A DNA stretch of 64,000 nucleotides from Nageia nagi (lineage: Eukaryota > Pinophyta): NCBI GenBank assembly GCA_050084985.1, contig JBITNC010000001.1, positions 149,110,001 to 149,174,000 on the forward strand, written 5' to 3'. Positions 23,520 to 36,450 of the stretch are shown one piece after another. Positions within the stretch are counted from its first letter, which is position 1. Every line of letters begins with the position of its first letter. A program made the translations under genes and the position numbers. A model generated the notes under the pieces. The model made no database searches, was not told where the DNA came from, and saw only the letters and a list, made by a program, of their open reading frames with translations.

Positions 23520-24060
23520 TGAAGTATTAAACACTTCATTTAATGGTAAAATATTTATATAATAAACATTAATTCATTATACATCCATAAAAGTGTTATC
23601 CAAATCACAAATTTACATAGATCCAAAAAATGAGGTGGAATTATTACTATGACATTTCATCAAATAGTTTGCTATACAAGAACAAGGTGCAATTTACAAG
23701 TTACACCATATGATTCCATAATATAACCCAAATACATGTTTAAAAATATAATTTATACATCTTGAAGCTAACTAATCAAAAATACTAATCAAAACAAACT
23801 CACAAAATTATAAAAATGAAGTTTAACTTCTTGACAGGTTGCCAAAACTACCTAGTAACTATCAAGAAGAAATGCAGTTGCATTTCTGGTAAAATGTGTT
23901 GGGTGACCACATTTTTGGGAAAACAAGGTCACATTTATAAACCACCTAAAACATGATGGTATTTTATTTTACAAATGCATTGGGGTGCTATGTTTTGTTA
24001 AACATTGAAAAATCTCCATTTTTAAGCTCGATTTTGGAAGTCTAATGAGGTCCAATTTCA
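23520..24060 (-). mobile_element. copia 5' LTR
   Basis: 541 bases, same ends as the 3' LTR at 18562-19101. Borders the right copy of the direct repeat AAAATGTA at 24061. Confidence 0.9.
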
Positions 24061-25810
24061 AAAATGTAGTCTCATGGAATGCAATGATAATTGGATATGC
24101 ACATAATGGGTTTTCTAAAAAGGATATAAATAATTTTAAGTAGACATAATTATCAAGTGTAAAGCAAAACTCTAAAACCTTTTCAAGCATTATTCCAGCA
24201 TGTGCCACCACAGAAGCTCTAAGGGAAGGTATGTAAATCCATCAAAGAGTAGTTGCAAATGGTTTTGCATCCAATGTTGTGGTTTTAAATGCCTTGATAA
24301 ATACATATGAAAAATGTAGAAGAAGACATAAGGCCCAAGAATATATTTACATGATAAATGATGGAAACACAATTTCATAAACTGCAGTGATTAGAGGGTA
24401 TGCAATTCATTGTCAAGATGCAAACATGGTTTCTTAGTCATGGAGGCTATATTGAGGAAGATTTTATATTTATTATCAAGATGACCATACAAATTGATTT
24501 GGGTGTATGGATGAGTCTACTTGGTGCTTGCAAATCATATAATAATGTGGGAATAGGGGAATTTATGGTAACAATCCTTTTTTGTTGGAGGTTAAATATG
24601 CTCCATCTTATATTCTTCTTTCAAATATTTATGCTAAAGTGGATAGTTGGGATGATGTCTAAAGAGTAAGGACATTGATTAAAGATAGATAAATCAAAAA
24701 TATACATGGACATATTTGGATTAAACTTTATAAAATTTGGAAGAATACATAAGGCATGATAATTATTTTATAAGATGTATAAAGTAAACATAGTTTCATG
24801 GAATTCAATGATTAGAAGGTATGCAATTCATGGTTATAGCAAGGATTCCTTTAAGCTCTTTGATCTATTGAAGCACTTGGAAACCATACTTGATAACATT
24901 ACTTTTGTATGTGTTCTACTCACATGCAACCATGTAGGTCTAGTGGATGAGGGTTGTAAATACTTAAATAGCATGAGTGACTCTTACTGCATTATTCCTA
25001 GGATGAATCATTACACATGCATTTTTGACCTTCTTGGTCATGTAAGATATCTTGAGGAATCTTTGAAATTTATTGCCAAGATGCATAATGCAAACACAAT
25101 TTCATTGAATATAGTGATGGCAAGTTATGCATAAAATGGATACATTGAAATGGTCCCTTAATTGTTTGATAAACTACCTCATCGAAATGAAGTTGCATGG
25201 AATGCAATGATAATTGGATATGCATGTAATGGAGTTTATGAAAAAGATATATATACTTTTAAGTAGATGCAATTATCAGGTGTAAAGCTAAACTTTATAA
25301 TATTTACCAACATTCTTCTATCATATGCCACCATGGAAGAAGATGCAATTATTAGGTGTAAAACTTGACTTTACAACCTTTGCCAACATTATCAAAATCC
25401 ATCAAACAGTAATTGAAAATGGTTTTGTATTGAATGTTGTTGTTGTGAACACTCTGATATACATGTATGCAAAATATGGAAGCATAGAGAAGGCACACAA
25501 ATTGTTTAACAAGATGCATGATGTAAACATAGTTTTTTGGATTGTAATGATCATAGGATATACATAAGATGGGTTTCCTGAAAAGGCCCTAGAGTTTTTT
25601 AGGCAAATGGAAATGTTAGGTGTAAAACTTAACTTTGCAACCTTTACAAATATTCTTTCAGCATGTACCACCATGGGAGCTTTAAAATATGGTATGGATA
25701 TTCATCAAAGAGTAGTTAAAAATGGGTTTGCATTGAATGTTGTGGGTGTGAGTGTCTTTATCGATGTGTATGCAAAATGTGTAAGAAAGGCTTGGAATTT
25801 TAGGGCATAA
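24061..25810 (+). pseudogene. PPR pseudogene, right part, several repeats plus E domain
   Basis: Begins NVVSWNAMIIGYAHNGFSK, the continuation of the repeat cut at 18561. E-domain features follow near 24480-24740: DLGVWMSLLGACKSYNNVG, YAPSYILLSNIYAKVDSWDD, RVRTLIKDR. More PPR sequence then follows: IVSWNSMIRRYAIHGYSKDS at 24785, FVCVLLTCNHVGLVDEGCKY at 24905, NHYTCIFDLLGHVRYLEESL at 25008, YAKYGSIEKAHKLFNKMHD at 25460, and EMLGVKLNFATFTNILSACT at 25607. So an E-domain end is followed by further repeats, which implies head-to-tail copies. Stops every 50-120 codons show that it is dead. It ends at about 25800, where PPR similarity is lost. Confidence 0.85.
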
Positions 25811-26570
25811 TAATTAGGGGATAAAAACCTCATATAAATCAAGCTAGGGAGCCTCTAAGCATTGCAAATTCAACTAAGAAAAGGAAGTATGTAATCCAAG
25901 CTTGAAATCAATCCAGGGCATCATTCAAATGTGAGTAAGTACCATATTCCTAGGTCTTTTTTTGTTGGAATCATTCTATTACCATGTGTTTATGTTTGCA
26001 TTGTCCATATAGAAAATAAATTGTATGTATTATGTTTAGAAATTCATCCATCCACCCCCAAACTTTATGCAAAAATTTGAGAAATTTCTCCCTCCCAAAA
26101 CCCTAAATTAACTACAAAAATTCATACAATGCTAGACCAGGGTGTATCTCCAAGCTGATTGAACCTTTAAAAGTGGACCCCTAGGCTGATGGATCTCTCC
26201 CTCATCCCCTTATGAAATTCATATTGCAACACTCTATATTGAAAGTGATAAAATGGGTGGGAAACATTTTGTTTTTTTTTTAAGAGCAATTTGACACTAT
26301 AGCCAACATTTTCATGCATTGAGTATAGTATCGAGAAGGGAATCAAATATAGCATATGTTAATCAGGAAAAATAATTATTCCATTTAAAAATATAATTAT
26401 TATATTTTATTTCACTAATCTTTAAAAATATAATTAAATTTATTTTTTTCAAAATTTTAATATCAAATTTTACAAATATTAAAAATAATAACCTTAAGTA
26501 TTACTATTACTATTATTATTTGCTATAAATAACCTTAATTATTATTATTTAGGTTATAATAATTGGTGAA
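25811..26570. other. AT-rich; possible remnant of a gypsy 5' LTR at the end
   Basis: No gene. 'taaccttaattattattatt' before 26550 resembles 'agccctaattattattattt' near 33995, so this may be the eroded end of the 5' LTR of the gag relic that follows. This is weak evidence. Confidence 0.3.
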
Positions 26571-26639
26571 CTTGAATTATTTTTGATACATTGCTTTATC
26601 CTTCCCTAATTGCATCAAAAACCCTATAACATTGCATTT

Positions 26640-28880
26640 TGAGTGTTTTAGAAATGGATACACCCATTGCTTCATATCACAAAAATCTTGAATATCCTGC
26701 TATACAACCTAAAAAGACTACAGATAGAAAAAACTATGCCAATGAACTAAGAAGTCAAAGTGAAAGAGTACAAATACTACACTTTAATGATGAATAGGAT
26801 AGTACTCTAGAGGACTATATTCACCCAATTGAAAAAGAAGTAGGAAATGATCAAATAGGAAATGAAGAACTCCCATCCAATTCATTAGAGGTACTCACCA
26901 AAATCTTTTCTATTCCCCAAGGTAGGAAATTGTTAGCTACAAAAGTGTATCTTCCTTTCCTTGTTCAAACCTTGCATGAAGTAGATACTAAGGTCAAACA
27001 TATTTTAGGATCTACCTTAGACATTGATCTTGAATACATCAAACAAAAGCAAATGATATAATAAACTCAACATGATATGACCTTAACTCTTTGTATACAA
27101 GTGTATAAATATTTGAAGCCATCACAAGTCGCTTCATTACAATTTTTCATACCTAATGTTGTTCCTAAACCTCCAATCCAAAACCAATCATTTGGTGATA
27201 AAAAAGCCTAGAAATGCTATTGAACCCAACACCATCGCTATATTAAGTGATCAAAATCTCATCCAAAACCTTTAGAAGCATAGGTATTCCATTGTATATC
27301 CCATCCTTAAATAAATATTTCAAGAATGTGATAAAGAACTAAAGGATAATATATTTGAAGAATACTTAGTTGACATCTTAGAGAATGAAGTCCCTAATAG
27401 ATTAGTAATCCTTGAATCTTGGATGGATGAGCCTGATCCAATAATAGTATTTGGTATGAAATGGAGACCCAGATGGTCAAATGATGAATTTGTAATTTTA
27501 AAGAAAGAATTGTATTTCCTAAAGGTCAACTAAGAATTTAAAGCTGCATAACATGAATGCAAAATGGATATGGTTAATAATTTGGTAAGAACCCTATAGT
27601 AAAAGAAGGTTCAATGTTTTGGTTTATTTGTAGGACTCACTAAGGTCATGAACAAAGATACTAGTAGATCAACACAACAAATAGATCCAAATGATATACT
27701 CCAAAAGATTCTATAGTTAAAGTAAAAAAAAGATTATATATTACATCAACAAATTTGCACTTGCAATTTCAAGAGGTAGTGAGAATCCCTTTTGTTATTG
27801 CATATACAAGAGTAGGTATGAAAAATATGTAACTTTTATAATATTTCATGGTCATTTTGATCCTAGAGTACATTTAAAAAGATATCACTTAGAAGCTAGT
27901 TCATGTGAGAATGATGATGATTTATTAGATAAATTATTTCCTCTTAGTTTGAAATCAGAATCATTCTTATGGTTTACTAATTTTCCTAATGAAAGTAATA
28001 CATATTTTGATGATATTGTTAAGGTATTTATGGCTTGTTATAGTCTATTTTTCACCCAATAATCATATTGAAACAAAAGCAAGGTCAACTTGTTAGTGAT
28101 TTCATTGTTAAGTGGTCCAAAGTAGCTAACCAAGTACAAATACCTACTAAAGAAAAGAAGCATATCCTTTTTCAAGCATTGTTACCATCCTATAGAAATA
28201 ACATTTTCAATTTTTAGGACTATCCTAATGATAATTTAATAGATGAGATGATCATTAAGGAATCCCATCATAAGTCATTAAATGAACCCTTAGCACACAT
28301 GAAATAAACAATATTCCTTAAACCTATTTTGCCTGACAAGCTTAAAAAAACCCAACAACAAATCGAACTTAAAGTAAAAATGATAGCTAGAGTTAGCCAT
28401 GATGATATAGAAGTTTGAGAACCTAAGAGGTCACATAAGTACTATACATAGTTCCATGAAGAAATCAATGAAGTATATGATTCTTCAGTAGCCATGAACT
28501 TAGTTTGCTATCCATAAATTAAATATCCCCCCCTTGAATTAAACCTTCATGCTATCAACCACACCTCTTTTGTAACTTCCATAGTTGAGCTGGTCATGCT
28601 ACAAAAGAGTGTTTTCATTTGAAAAATATAATCTAGGAATTGCATGATAAAAGAAAGTTTAAATTTGACCATGAAGTTTTAGATGAAGTTTTGTAGTAGA
28701 ATAGGGCTAAAGCAACATAAGAAGGGTTTGTGCATCCACAAAATCAAAGGTTGAGGATTTTCAACAATCCATTTCCCCAATTTAAGAAGGCAAAACTTGA
28801 CCATGATGGAAAGTAATTACAAATGAATAATGTGAGAATTCCTCAACCACAACCACAATAGCAAGTACAACAACCATTGG
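26640..28880 (+). pseudogene. Ty3/gypsy gag relic
   Basis: Plus strand. Starts MDTPIASYHKNLEYP at 26654 and is open, apart from single stops, through LPSNSLEVLTKIFSIPQGRK and LLATKVYLPFLVQTLHEV. Near 27850 the gag core reads GHFDPRVHLKRYHLEAS, then KLFPLSLKSESFLWF and, in another frame, QGQLVSDFIVKWSKVANQ and KHILFQALLPSYRNN. A zinc knuckle with a stop in it (CNFHS.AGHATKEC) is at 28571-28612. No protease or RT follows; the similarity ends by about 28880. Many stops and shifts. Confidence 0.8.
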
Positions 28881-30190
28881 TTCTAGGTATGATCCTTGAT
28901 GTTGATGGTATTTGGGATGTTCTATAATTTTTCTTTTCTTTTTAATTTTTTATTTTCATACTTATTTTTTCATTATTTTTTAAAAGTATAAATTACCTTA
29001 TTAAATATTGTGTATCTTTTCTTTTTTGTAACTGAGCAACAATGTTGCATTCTCATGTCCCCACTCCATTCATAATAATGTAACATGAAAATTTTATTTT
29101 TCAAATTTTGAAACATGTACTTTGAGTCATAAAAATATTGTGTATGTTTAGCAAAAGAAAAACTAAATTGTTTGATGAATACTTTTGAATTTGATGAATA
29201 AGGACTTAGGTCCTTAGATGTTTTATTCTTTCATTTGTTATATTTTAGGACAATTTTTCTCCTAATTAAGTGAATCCCTTGATGTCATTTTATTTTTGCA
29301 TAAATTATTTCTTCTTTGCTCAAGCATTACCACTGGATTCTAGAACTACCGCTTTGTTATGATGATTTTATATATGACTATTTTCATTTTTCTAAAAACT
29401 TGAATATATTTTCTTCATAAAAAAATAATATGTTTCTTTGTGGAACTTCATTAATACGATTCTTCTATAATTTGATTTATGTTTGCTTGTTAATTCTTTG
29501 CCTTTTCAAAAATTAATCATATTTTAATTAATTTTTACAATAAAGGAAGCATACATACACAAGTCATAAAATGAGTTCAAAAAATTCACACACACACACA
29601 CACACTATATATATATATATATATCAAAAACTACATAGTATGTGTCATAATACAACTAGTTCCCCCCATAGGAACTCTATCCAACGGATGCATCTCGGGT
29701 GCGAGTCCTACTCCTACTAGTTGAGATAGTTGTTAGTATTTGGAAAAAATGTAGTAACTAATTATCCTTTTCCATGACTAAATATTGGATCCTCTTCAAC
29801 TTTTAATGATGAACAACATTTGGGTGAGCCTGTAGTGTCTCTATCTATCTCCATAGGGCTCCTATTTACTCATATTGAGTTATCAATTGCACTTATAGAA
29901 TCAATACCTATGTCTATAATGCCACTATATGAGCTTCCAATATCATGTCAAAGTAAATCACCAAGTTAATTTTTCCTTTCAAAAACCTAGGAAATATGTC
30001 AAACCATTTAATAGTTGATATCTCATAAGTATACCTACATTGTTAGCTGAGGGAGTAGTAGCTCTTGATGTGGAAAGCATGGAAGGATATACCACCTGAG
30101 TAGGTAGTGGTAGATCTTCAATTTCCATGGGATCCTCCTCCTCCCATAGTTACACCTAATCCTTTGCCCTATCTACCTCCTTCTCCTCCT
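28881..30190. other. no gene; T-rich DNA with a microsatellite
   Basis: T-rich tracts follow the gag relic; 29587-29624 is a compound microsatellite. Nothing coding was recognised. Confidence 0.45.
29587..29624. repeat. compound (CA)n(TA)n microsatellite
   Basis: About nine CA units directly followed by about nine TA units. Confidence 0.95.
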
Positions 30191-30199
30191 TAAGGCTTA

Positions 30200-31200
30200 A
30201 TGGTATGATCCTCATCAAGTCCCACCATCACTATTACTCCTAGGTATGTTGATGATCAGGGTCGATCCTTTAGAGGCATGGTACTCAAGATCCTTCCACT
30301 CCACTCTCCATGTTTGGTAAAACCAATATTCCATATGAAATGATATGATAAATGTAATACCAGGCCACAATTGGCCATATTCTTTATCACAACACTCTAT
30401 CTAGTTGGTAAAACTCTATCACCTTCCTTTGCCCCTGAATATGGAAAGGATTCATGCTCCATGAAAAATCATCATTTGAATAGGTTTGAGCTAAACTAAT
30501 ATGTTCATAAGCCCATTATTGTAGAATAAATGAGTGGGCTACTCTCCTACCTCCCTTATTTATAGATATAAAGTTGTGAAGATCTTTGTAAAGCATGGCC
30601 AATATGCATGGTGCACATGCATACCTCTCCCTATGAAGGTATATCTCTCACACAATAGAAATGAATCTAGTATGAAAACACTCATGGTTATTATCACTAT
30701 ACATGATCATATTGATAAGAACCACTACATACAATTAAACTAACATTCACTATCTATATTCTCTAGGGGCATATACATAATGTCATGAAGGGGTGCACCC
30801 TTCTTTTACTACTAGTAGTCCCACACACCTATCAACCAATAACAATGCTCCTCCATCTCTACCATCCAAAGTATCATCCTTTTAATCAATGTACCCTTCA
30901 TGGGTACTTGCAAGATATGATGGATGTCAGCTAGGATGATCATCATCTCACTCGTTGGTAAATGGACTGTGTTGGTGTCATCATACTAATGCTTCATCAA
31001 AGTAGTCAAGAAATACATGTCACATGAGATGAATATAATTACCCTCATGTTATACAATTCAAAAAAGTCTAATCATCCCCTCTCCTTGGATTTCAATACA
31101 AAATCCACATCCTTGTCTATAGTTGGACTCCATGGCTCGCACCTCATGAGATAGGCCTAGTCCTGCATCCATGTCAAACACAACAATTTGTCAGTAATAA
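30200..31200 (-). pseudogene. plant mobile domain (PMD) relic
   Basis: PMD proteins include host silencing factors (MAIN family) and many transposon-borne copies. On the minus strand near 30990-30890 the sequence reads DDTNTVHLPTSEMMIILADI followed by HHILQVPMKGTLI. This matches the diagnostic PMD pattern 'WxxETHTFHLPxGEMTITLxDVxxILxLPVxG'. Before it lies FISCDMYFLTTLMKH. After it come YWLIGVWD and, farther on, FHMEYWFYQTWRVEW. Stops and shifts abound. It is antisense to the gag relic 1.3 kb upstream and lies within what may be the same element. Confidence 0.65.
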
Positions 31201-32690
31201 GGTAAAAATCAATAATTCATAAATTAAAAAGTTAAATAAGCCAAAAAATTATAATTTACAATTAAAAATAAACATTTAACAAAGAATTTTCAAAATTTCA
31301 AGTGCTAAATTATGTAAATGTCCATACATAATGTGTATTAGGTGTTTTCTAGGTAATTTTTATTCCAGTAGTGATGCTAGGAACCCAATGGTGCCACCCT
31401 CTTTAAGAGGTCAATTTCCAAAATACTTTGAAACCCATCAAGTTGTTTCTATGATTCTATGGCAAAATTGAGTTCCATTTTTCTCCATGTATGTAAAAAC
31501 TAGTCCCTATATTTTTATTCTAAATGTTTTGAAAATGTTTTAAATTTGTTTAAAAATTAGCTAAATCAAAAAATTAATCCATTAAAAATATTTTAATTAA
31601 TTCATAAACTAAGAATATGAGGAAACTTTTAGTACATAATGCCCCTTAGATGAAGAATGAACAACAAGAGCCCTATGACCATGCTAAGAAGTAATCTGAT
31701 GAGCCATAATCATAATGATCACATCCAACTAGCTGATATCTCTCTCAAAATCCTTCAACAACATGAATGGACACTTAAAACCTTAAACACTAGAGCTCAA
31801 GTTAGAAAAATGAGAATGTGTAAATGAAATCCAATTATGGCTATTTATAAACTAATTAGAACCCCCTTTTCTAAATATTCCACTTATCCTTGTTGATGAT
31901 CCTAAATCAAACTTCTTGTTATCATCAAATATATGCGCATTAGTCCTTGGATAATTTTTCATATTTTGAAAGTTCCCTTAATGACATGTTACTACTAGGA
32001 TTCTAGCATCATCATTGGCTTCAAGCATTCCTTTCTAAAAAGATCCCTAAACTTGGTCATAATCTGCATATAATAAAAAGGCAAATACATGTGAATAACA
32101 AAATCTAATTTATCAAAATCACCCTTGGGGTAGGTAGATTAAATTAAACTAAAAATGATCATCAAATTTTGCATTATTTGGCCATTTTTAATAAAAAAGT
32201 TGATATTTTCACTTCATGAGTGTAGTATAGAATTAAGGAAGTTCTTATTTTTAGAAAGCTATTTCTTAGCACTACTACTAGGTTAAAATGGTAAAAGTCT
32301 ATCTCTTTTCATCTTGATAATATGCATATAGTAAAATAGAAAAATATGTGTCTATTTTCTTTAAGTGCAATATAATTTTTGAAATTATTTGCTTATTGTC
32401 TTCACATTAAGCTCTTGATGTATTTTTAGAAAATAAATATATAATGCTTTCTTCAAAAATATCATGAATGAATATCCATTTCATGAATACTAGCAATATT
32501 GTAGCTACATATGCTATTGCATTATCAATTTTCAAGGTATGTTGTGTATCAAATAGTACTTTGCAAACACAACTTTCATGTATTTGCTTATTAAAAATAA
32601 TGCTTATCAGTTAGTTCCATGCAAAATTGCTTATCATAAATGATGCTTGTCAAATCACATCACTTGTCAAAACTATTTTCATATCATATC
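31201..32690. other. no gene recognised
   Basis: AT-rich, no long frame, no repeat seen by eye. Confidence 0.4.
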
Positions 32691-32950
32691 ATTGCTCTTA
32701 TCATTTGATACCTTTGTAAGGAAGGGTCACTCTTATTAGGAAATCCACAGAAACATGGTGGTTTGGGATACCAAGTTGGTCATTTGTATCATTTGATACC
32801 TTTGTAATGAAGGCATTCTTATCATTTGATGACTTTGTAAGGAAGGTTTAGTCTTATCATTTAGCATATTTGTAAGGAAGGGCCATCCATATCAAAAATC
32901 CATGGCAGCATAATGGCTTGAGAATCCAAGATGACTAGTTAAATTAGCAA
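32690..32950. repeat. short tandem repeats around 'tcatttgatacctttgtaag'
   Basis: The word occurs near 32700, 32793, 32820 (as 'tcatttgatgactttgtaag') and 32858 (as 'tcatttagcatatttgtaag'), each followed by 'gaagg'. A second shared word, 'ccacagaaacatggtggttt' near 32748, has a relative 'ccatggcagcataatggctt' near 32904. Confidence 0.7.
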
Positions 32951-33294
32951 TTTATCTTCATAACTCTTGGTGGGTAAGTCACTAAGAATATGTTTGATAT
33001 CATATCATACTTTTCATATCATGATTTTTAATGTTTATATTTGATATATCTTGCATAAAAATGTTTCTTTTTTAAGCTCTTTTTAGGTTCCTTTGTCTTT
33101 TCCTTATATTGCTCCTATGATGAGAGGTACATCATATCATAACCAAGTTAAAGAGGGGGCATAATAAAGTGAAAATTGGGGCATCCAAAGAGGCCTCCTT
33201 GAGACAACATTTTAGGGAGTACTTTCTTAGTGTTCTTTTAATAATTTAAATTTATGCTTTGATTATCTTTTTTCCTAAAAGAATCAAAGCATAT

Positions 33295-34020
33295 TCAAAG
33301 TGGGGCATCTATTAACACTTAAAAATGATTTTTAATTTAGTTAAAATACCATTTTAGGTATTCAAAATGAATTATTTATTTTATCAAATAAATGCTCTTA
33401 TCTTTGTGAAAACTCATCTACCTTTATGTTCTATGATAATAGGTCAACTTAGCATCATAATAAACCTAAGGAGGAGCCTTAACACTAGACCTATTACCTA
33501 TAAAGGTGGAGGGGTTGTGCATAAGAAATTATAACATGATCCTCAATCCTTGATAGGTGGCAATATATTTGTATCATTCTTGACTAGTGTTTTTTAATTA
33601 CACCTATCATTTTTAGATTTTTTTATACTGATTTCTACATTTTTCAATCTTTTTCATCCATTTGAGAGTGATATTTTGAGCATCAAATGTGATATGATGA
33701 TATTGAATAAAAGGTCAAGGTAATTTGGAATGGTAATGAGGTAGCACCATTGGGATCCTAGTGTCGACACTAGGTTGAGGTTGGATTCATGGATCCTTTC
33801 TTTAGGGAATCTCATTGTTCATCCTATTTCGATTGGATATCACCTTCAATCACCATGATAGGTAAAGTATAGGTTTGCATCTTTCATAAATCTAATTTGA
33901 TAGGTCAAGGTCAATTACATTATTTCCATCTTTTCATGTCATCATTTATTGTTATTTCACACTTAATTATTTAAATTGAATTTTTTGTAAATAGCCCTAA
34001 TTATTATTATTTTTATTATA
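33295..34020 (+). mobile_element. possible polypurine tract and 3' LTR of the gag/PMD element
   Basis: 'caaagtggggcat' at 33296-33308 has polypurine-tract character and precedes an AT-rich non-coding 700-base stretch with a promoter-like GC change near 33740-33800. The end near 34000 has 'ctaattattattattttt', similar to 26530-26550. No clean TG...CA pair could be fixed. Tentative. Confidence 0.3.
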
Positions 34021-34030
34021 ATAGGTACTA

Positions 34031-34619
34031 AGGGGTTAGGGTTAGGGTGTGGGTGTGGGTGTGCTTTAAGGTGAAGGGATTAAGATGTGGATTAGGGTAT
34101 GCAGTCAAGGATGAAGGGGTTGGGGTTTGGGTTAGATTTAGGATTAGGATTCATGGAATACAATGATTGAATTTTATGCAATTAATGGCTATAATGAAGA
34201 TGCACTTAAACTCTTTGATCTAATGAAGCACATGGGAACCAACCTTAGGGTTAGAGTTTAGGGGTTATGATTTAAGTTTTAAGATTTAGGGTTATCCTTA
34301 TTTAATTTAAACTTGAAAATTATCTTTGTTACATTCACCTTTTCTTCCAAGGACTCTTGATGACCAAAAAATATTTATTATATTTATTTTATTTTATTAG
34401 TATTAAAATAGTATTATTATTAGAATGTGGGTTAGGTTGTGGCTTAGGTTGTTAAGGTTAGGGTGTGCTTTAAGTTGTTAAGGTTAGTTTGTGGGTTAGA
34501 GTAATAAGTGGTTACAGTGTGGGTTAGGGTTAAGGTGTGGGTGTATGGTGTGGGTTAGGGTGTGGATGTGGCTTAGGATTAAGGGGTTAGGGTGTGGGTG
34601 TATGGTGCATGTTAGGGTG
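34031..34619 (+). repeat. degenerate telomere-like repeat array, left part
   Basis: Repeated 'ggttagggttagggtgtggg' and 'ggttagggtgtgggtgtatg' words, variants of the plant telomere TTTAGGG with TGTGGG inserts. A 96-bp PPR fragment is embedded at 34151-34246. The array is cut at 34619 by a gypsy element and resumes at 43800. Confidence 0.85.
34151..34246 (+). pseudogene. 96-bp PPR fragment in telomere-like DNA, copy 1
   Basis: Thirty-two open codons beginning SWNTMIEFYAINGYNEDALK and ending LFDLMKHMGTNL, one PPR unit closely related to the PPR relics at 12-25 kb. Flanked on both sides by TTAGGG-type words. Confidence 0.85.
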
Positions 34620-36279
34620 TGTTGTGGTAAATATTAAAACCCCTTTGAATTATGTTTTCAAAAGAATTTTACTAAGTGCTAATCCTCCTAGGTATCAATA
34701 GGTATATGAGATTATTTGGTCATAACCTCCATTTTTAGGTAGTCTAAATTATATGATAATTAAACTAGACCTATTTATATATAAATCAACTTGGGATTAT
34801 AACCCCTATTCTATCTCTACTAAATATAGCATGTTAAGCTTTGAGATCATCAATATTTATTCAACTCAAAAGGGAAATAATGATTTCTTAAAGAGAGAAT
34901 GACCTAAAACCTCTAACTAAACTAAAATAAAGTTGAAATTGATACCTTATTCATTACATCATAGAGTTTAACAAACACTAAAAGAGAATGGAGAAGAATA
35001 TTGAATCCATTTTCAATCATTCAACCAATACATACTATGAAATTCATGCACTGAACAATGTAGAAGAAGCATTCATTCATTATTTGATAGTTATTATAAT
35101 AAGTAAATAATAGATAATAAAATATCACATAACCTCAAGAAAGTATAACAATGAAAATGCCCTTGAAATATTGTAATGAAATTTCTCACAACATAGTGTT
35201 GCATAACAACTTAATACAAAATACCATGTCTTCAATTACAACTACAATAGGTTGCCCAAATTACATGACAACCCTTGGAAAAAATACTTCTACCTAACCT
35301 ATAGTACTTGAGATCTAGATGCAAGATGATAACATACTTCTTTGGAATATTTCTTGAAAACCCACATAACATATGCTTAAATAATAATGAAGATAAAAAT
35401 AAGGAAAAAGGGTAGAATAAACTTAGAAAAACCCTAGACTAGACACCAAATGTACCTAGCTAGCTTGATAAATAGGCAAGAGATTCTTATCCAAGACTTA
35501 TCTTTCCTTTTATAACATTTATTACAAGTCTCCATGATGAATGATCTTAATGGTTTTGATTCCATGTATCATGCTGGCCAGAGCATATTTAGATAATAGG
35601 ATTTTTTAAGAGTGGTGGATGATGGATATATTAGTTCAAATAAGGAACAAAAGTGATTATTATTAAAATATATTCTACTATCAAGTGCCACCTTTGGTTT
35701 AAATAAGTATTATTATAGGAATAATATGTGTACCCAATATAAAACATGACACATACTTATATCCATGAATTGACTCATTTAACTAATTGAATTTCATAAT
35801 TATACAAGAAAAGAGGATCTTACTTGATAGGATTTCACATATATGAAACATAATGACCTTACTTGATGACTAGGATCCTTACTTGATTGTGATAGACCTT
35901 ACCCAATGATGAACCACATCACTCCCTATGTGATCACAAAGAACTTTACTTGATCATAAAAAACCTCACTTGATCAGCCACATCATTATCTAACAAGTTT
36001 TGAAGTTATCTACTGATACATAATCTTACGTGATGGACCAATACTTTATCTACATAATTAAAGGTTTATCCAACTATACTAACTTGATGATTTTAATGTT
36101 ACCTAATTGATTAAATACTTAGCTAATTGATTAAAGGCTTACCCGATAAGGTGAAATCTTACTCGATAGGATTTAAAAGATTTTTTCTTTTTGTGGATAA
36201 TGTACATTTTAGGGAAATAAGGCTTACTAATTTCAAAATATTTTTGGTAATACGAGAAAGGTAATGTTGGAGTATAACA
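34620..36279 (-). mobile_element. gypsy 3' LTR (1660 bp)
   Basis: Starts TGTTGTGG and ends TATAACA in plus orientation. It aligns with 42463-43794 from 'acccctttgaatta' to 'gataatgtacattttaggg'. It carries about 330 extra bases at about 35830-36180, made of degenerate repeats of 'cttacttgat'. Confidence 0.85.
35815..36180. repeat. degenerate 'cttacttgat' repeats within the gypsy 3' LTR
   Basis: Words such as 'gatcttacttgatagg', 'gaccttacttgatgac', 'gatccttacttgattg' and 'aacctcacttgatcag' recur. The partner LTR has only about two, near 43670. Confidence 0.65.
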
Positions 36280-36450
36280 TAGGCTCTTATTGGTATAATT
36301 ACTAACAAGAATAAAAAGTTATTAAGGACCATGATTATCTCCTGGTTTTATAAACATAAACATAACAACAACACTATATAGAAATTTCTAGACTAGAATA
36401 CAAAAACTATATGTATAAAAGGATATATATACAAATCTAGTATAGTTTGA

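Larger units (their letters stand above)
18562..24060 (-). mobile_element. Ty1/copia retrotransposon, near full length, decayed
   Basis: LTRs at 18562-19101 and 23520-24060 share TGAAGTATT...CAATTTCA ends. The element lies on the minus strand: 5' LTR, primer-binding site (TGGTATCAGAGC, plus 23505-23516, complementary to initiator tRNA-Met), gag, GAG-pre-integrase, integrase, RT, RNase H, polypurine tract, 3' LTR. This is the copia order. The direct repeat AAAATGTA (18554-18561 and 24061-24068) flanks it. The LTRs differ at many sites and every domain has stops or shifts, so the insertion is not recent. It sits inside a PPR pseudogene. Confidence 0.95.
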
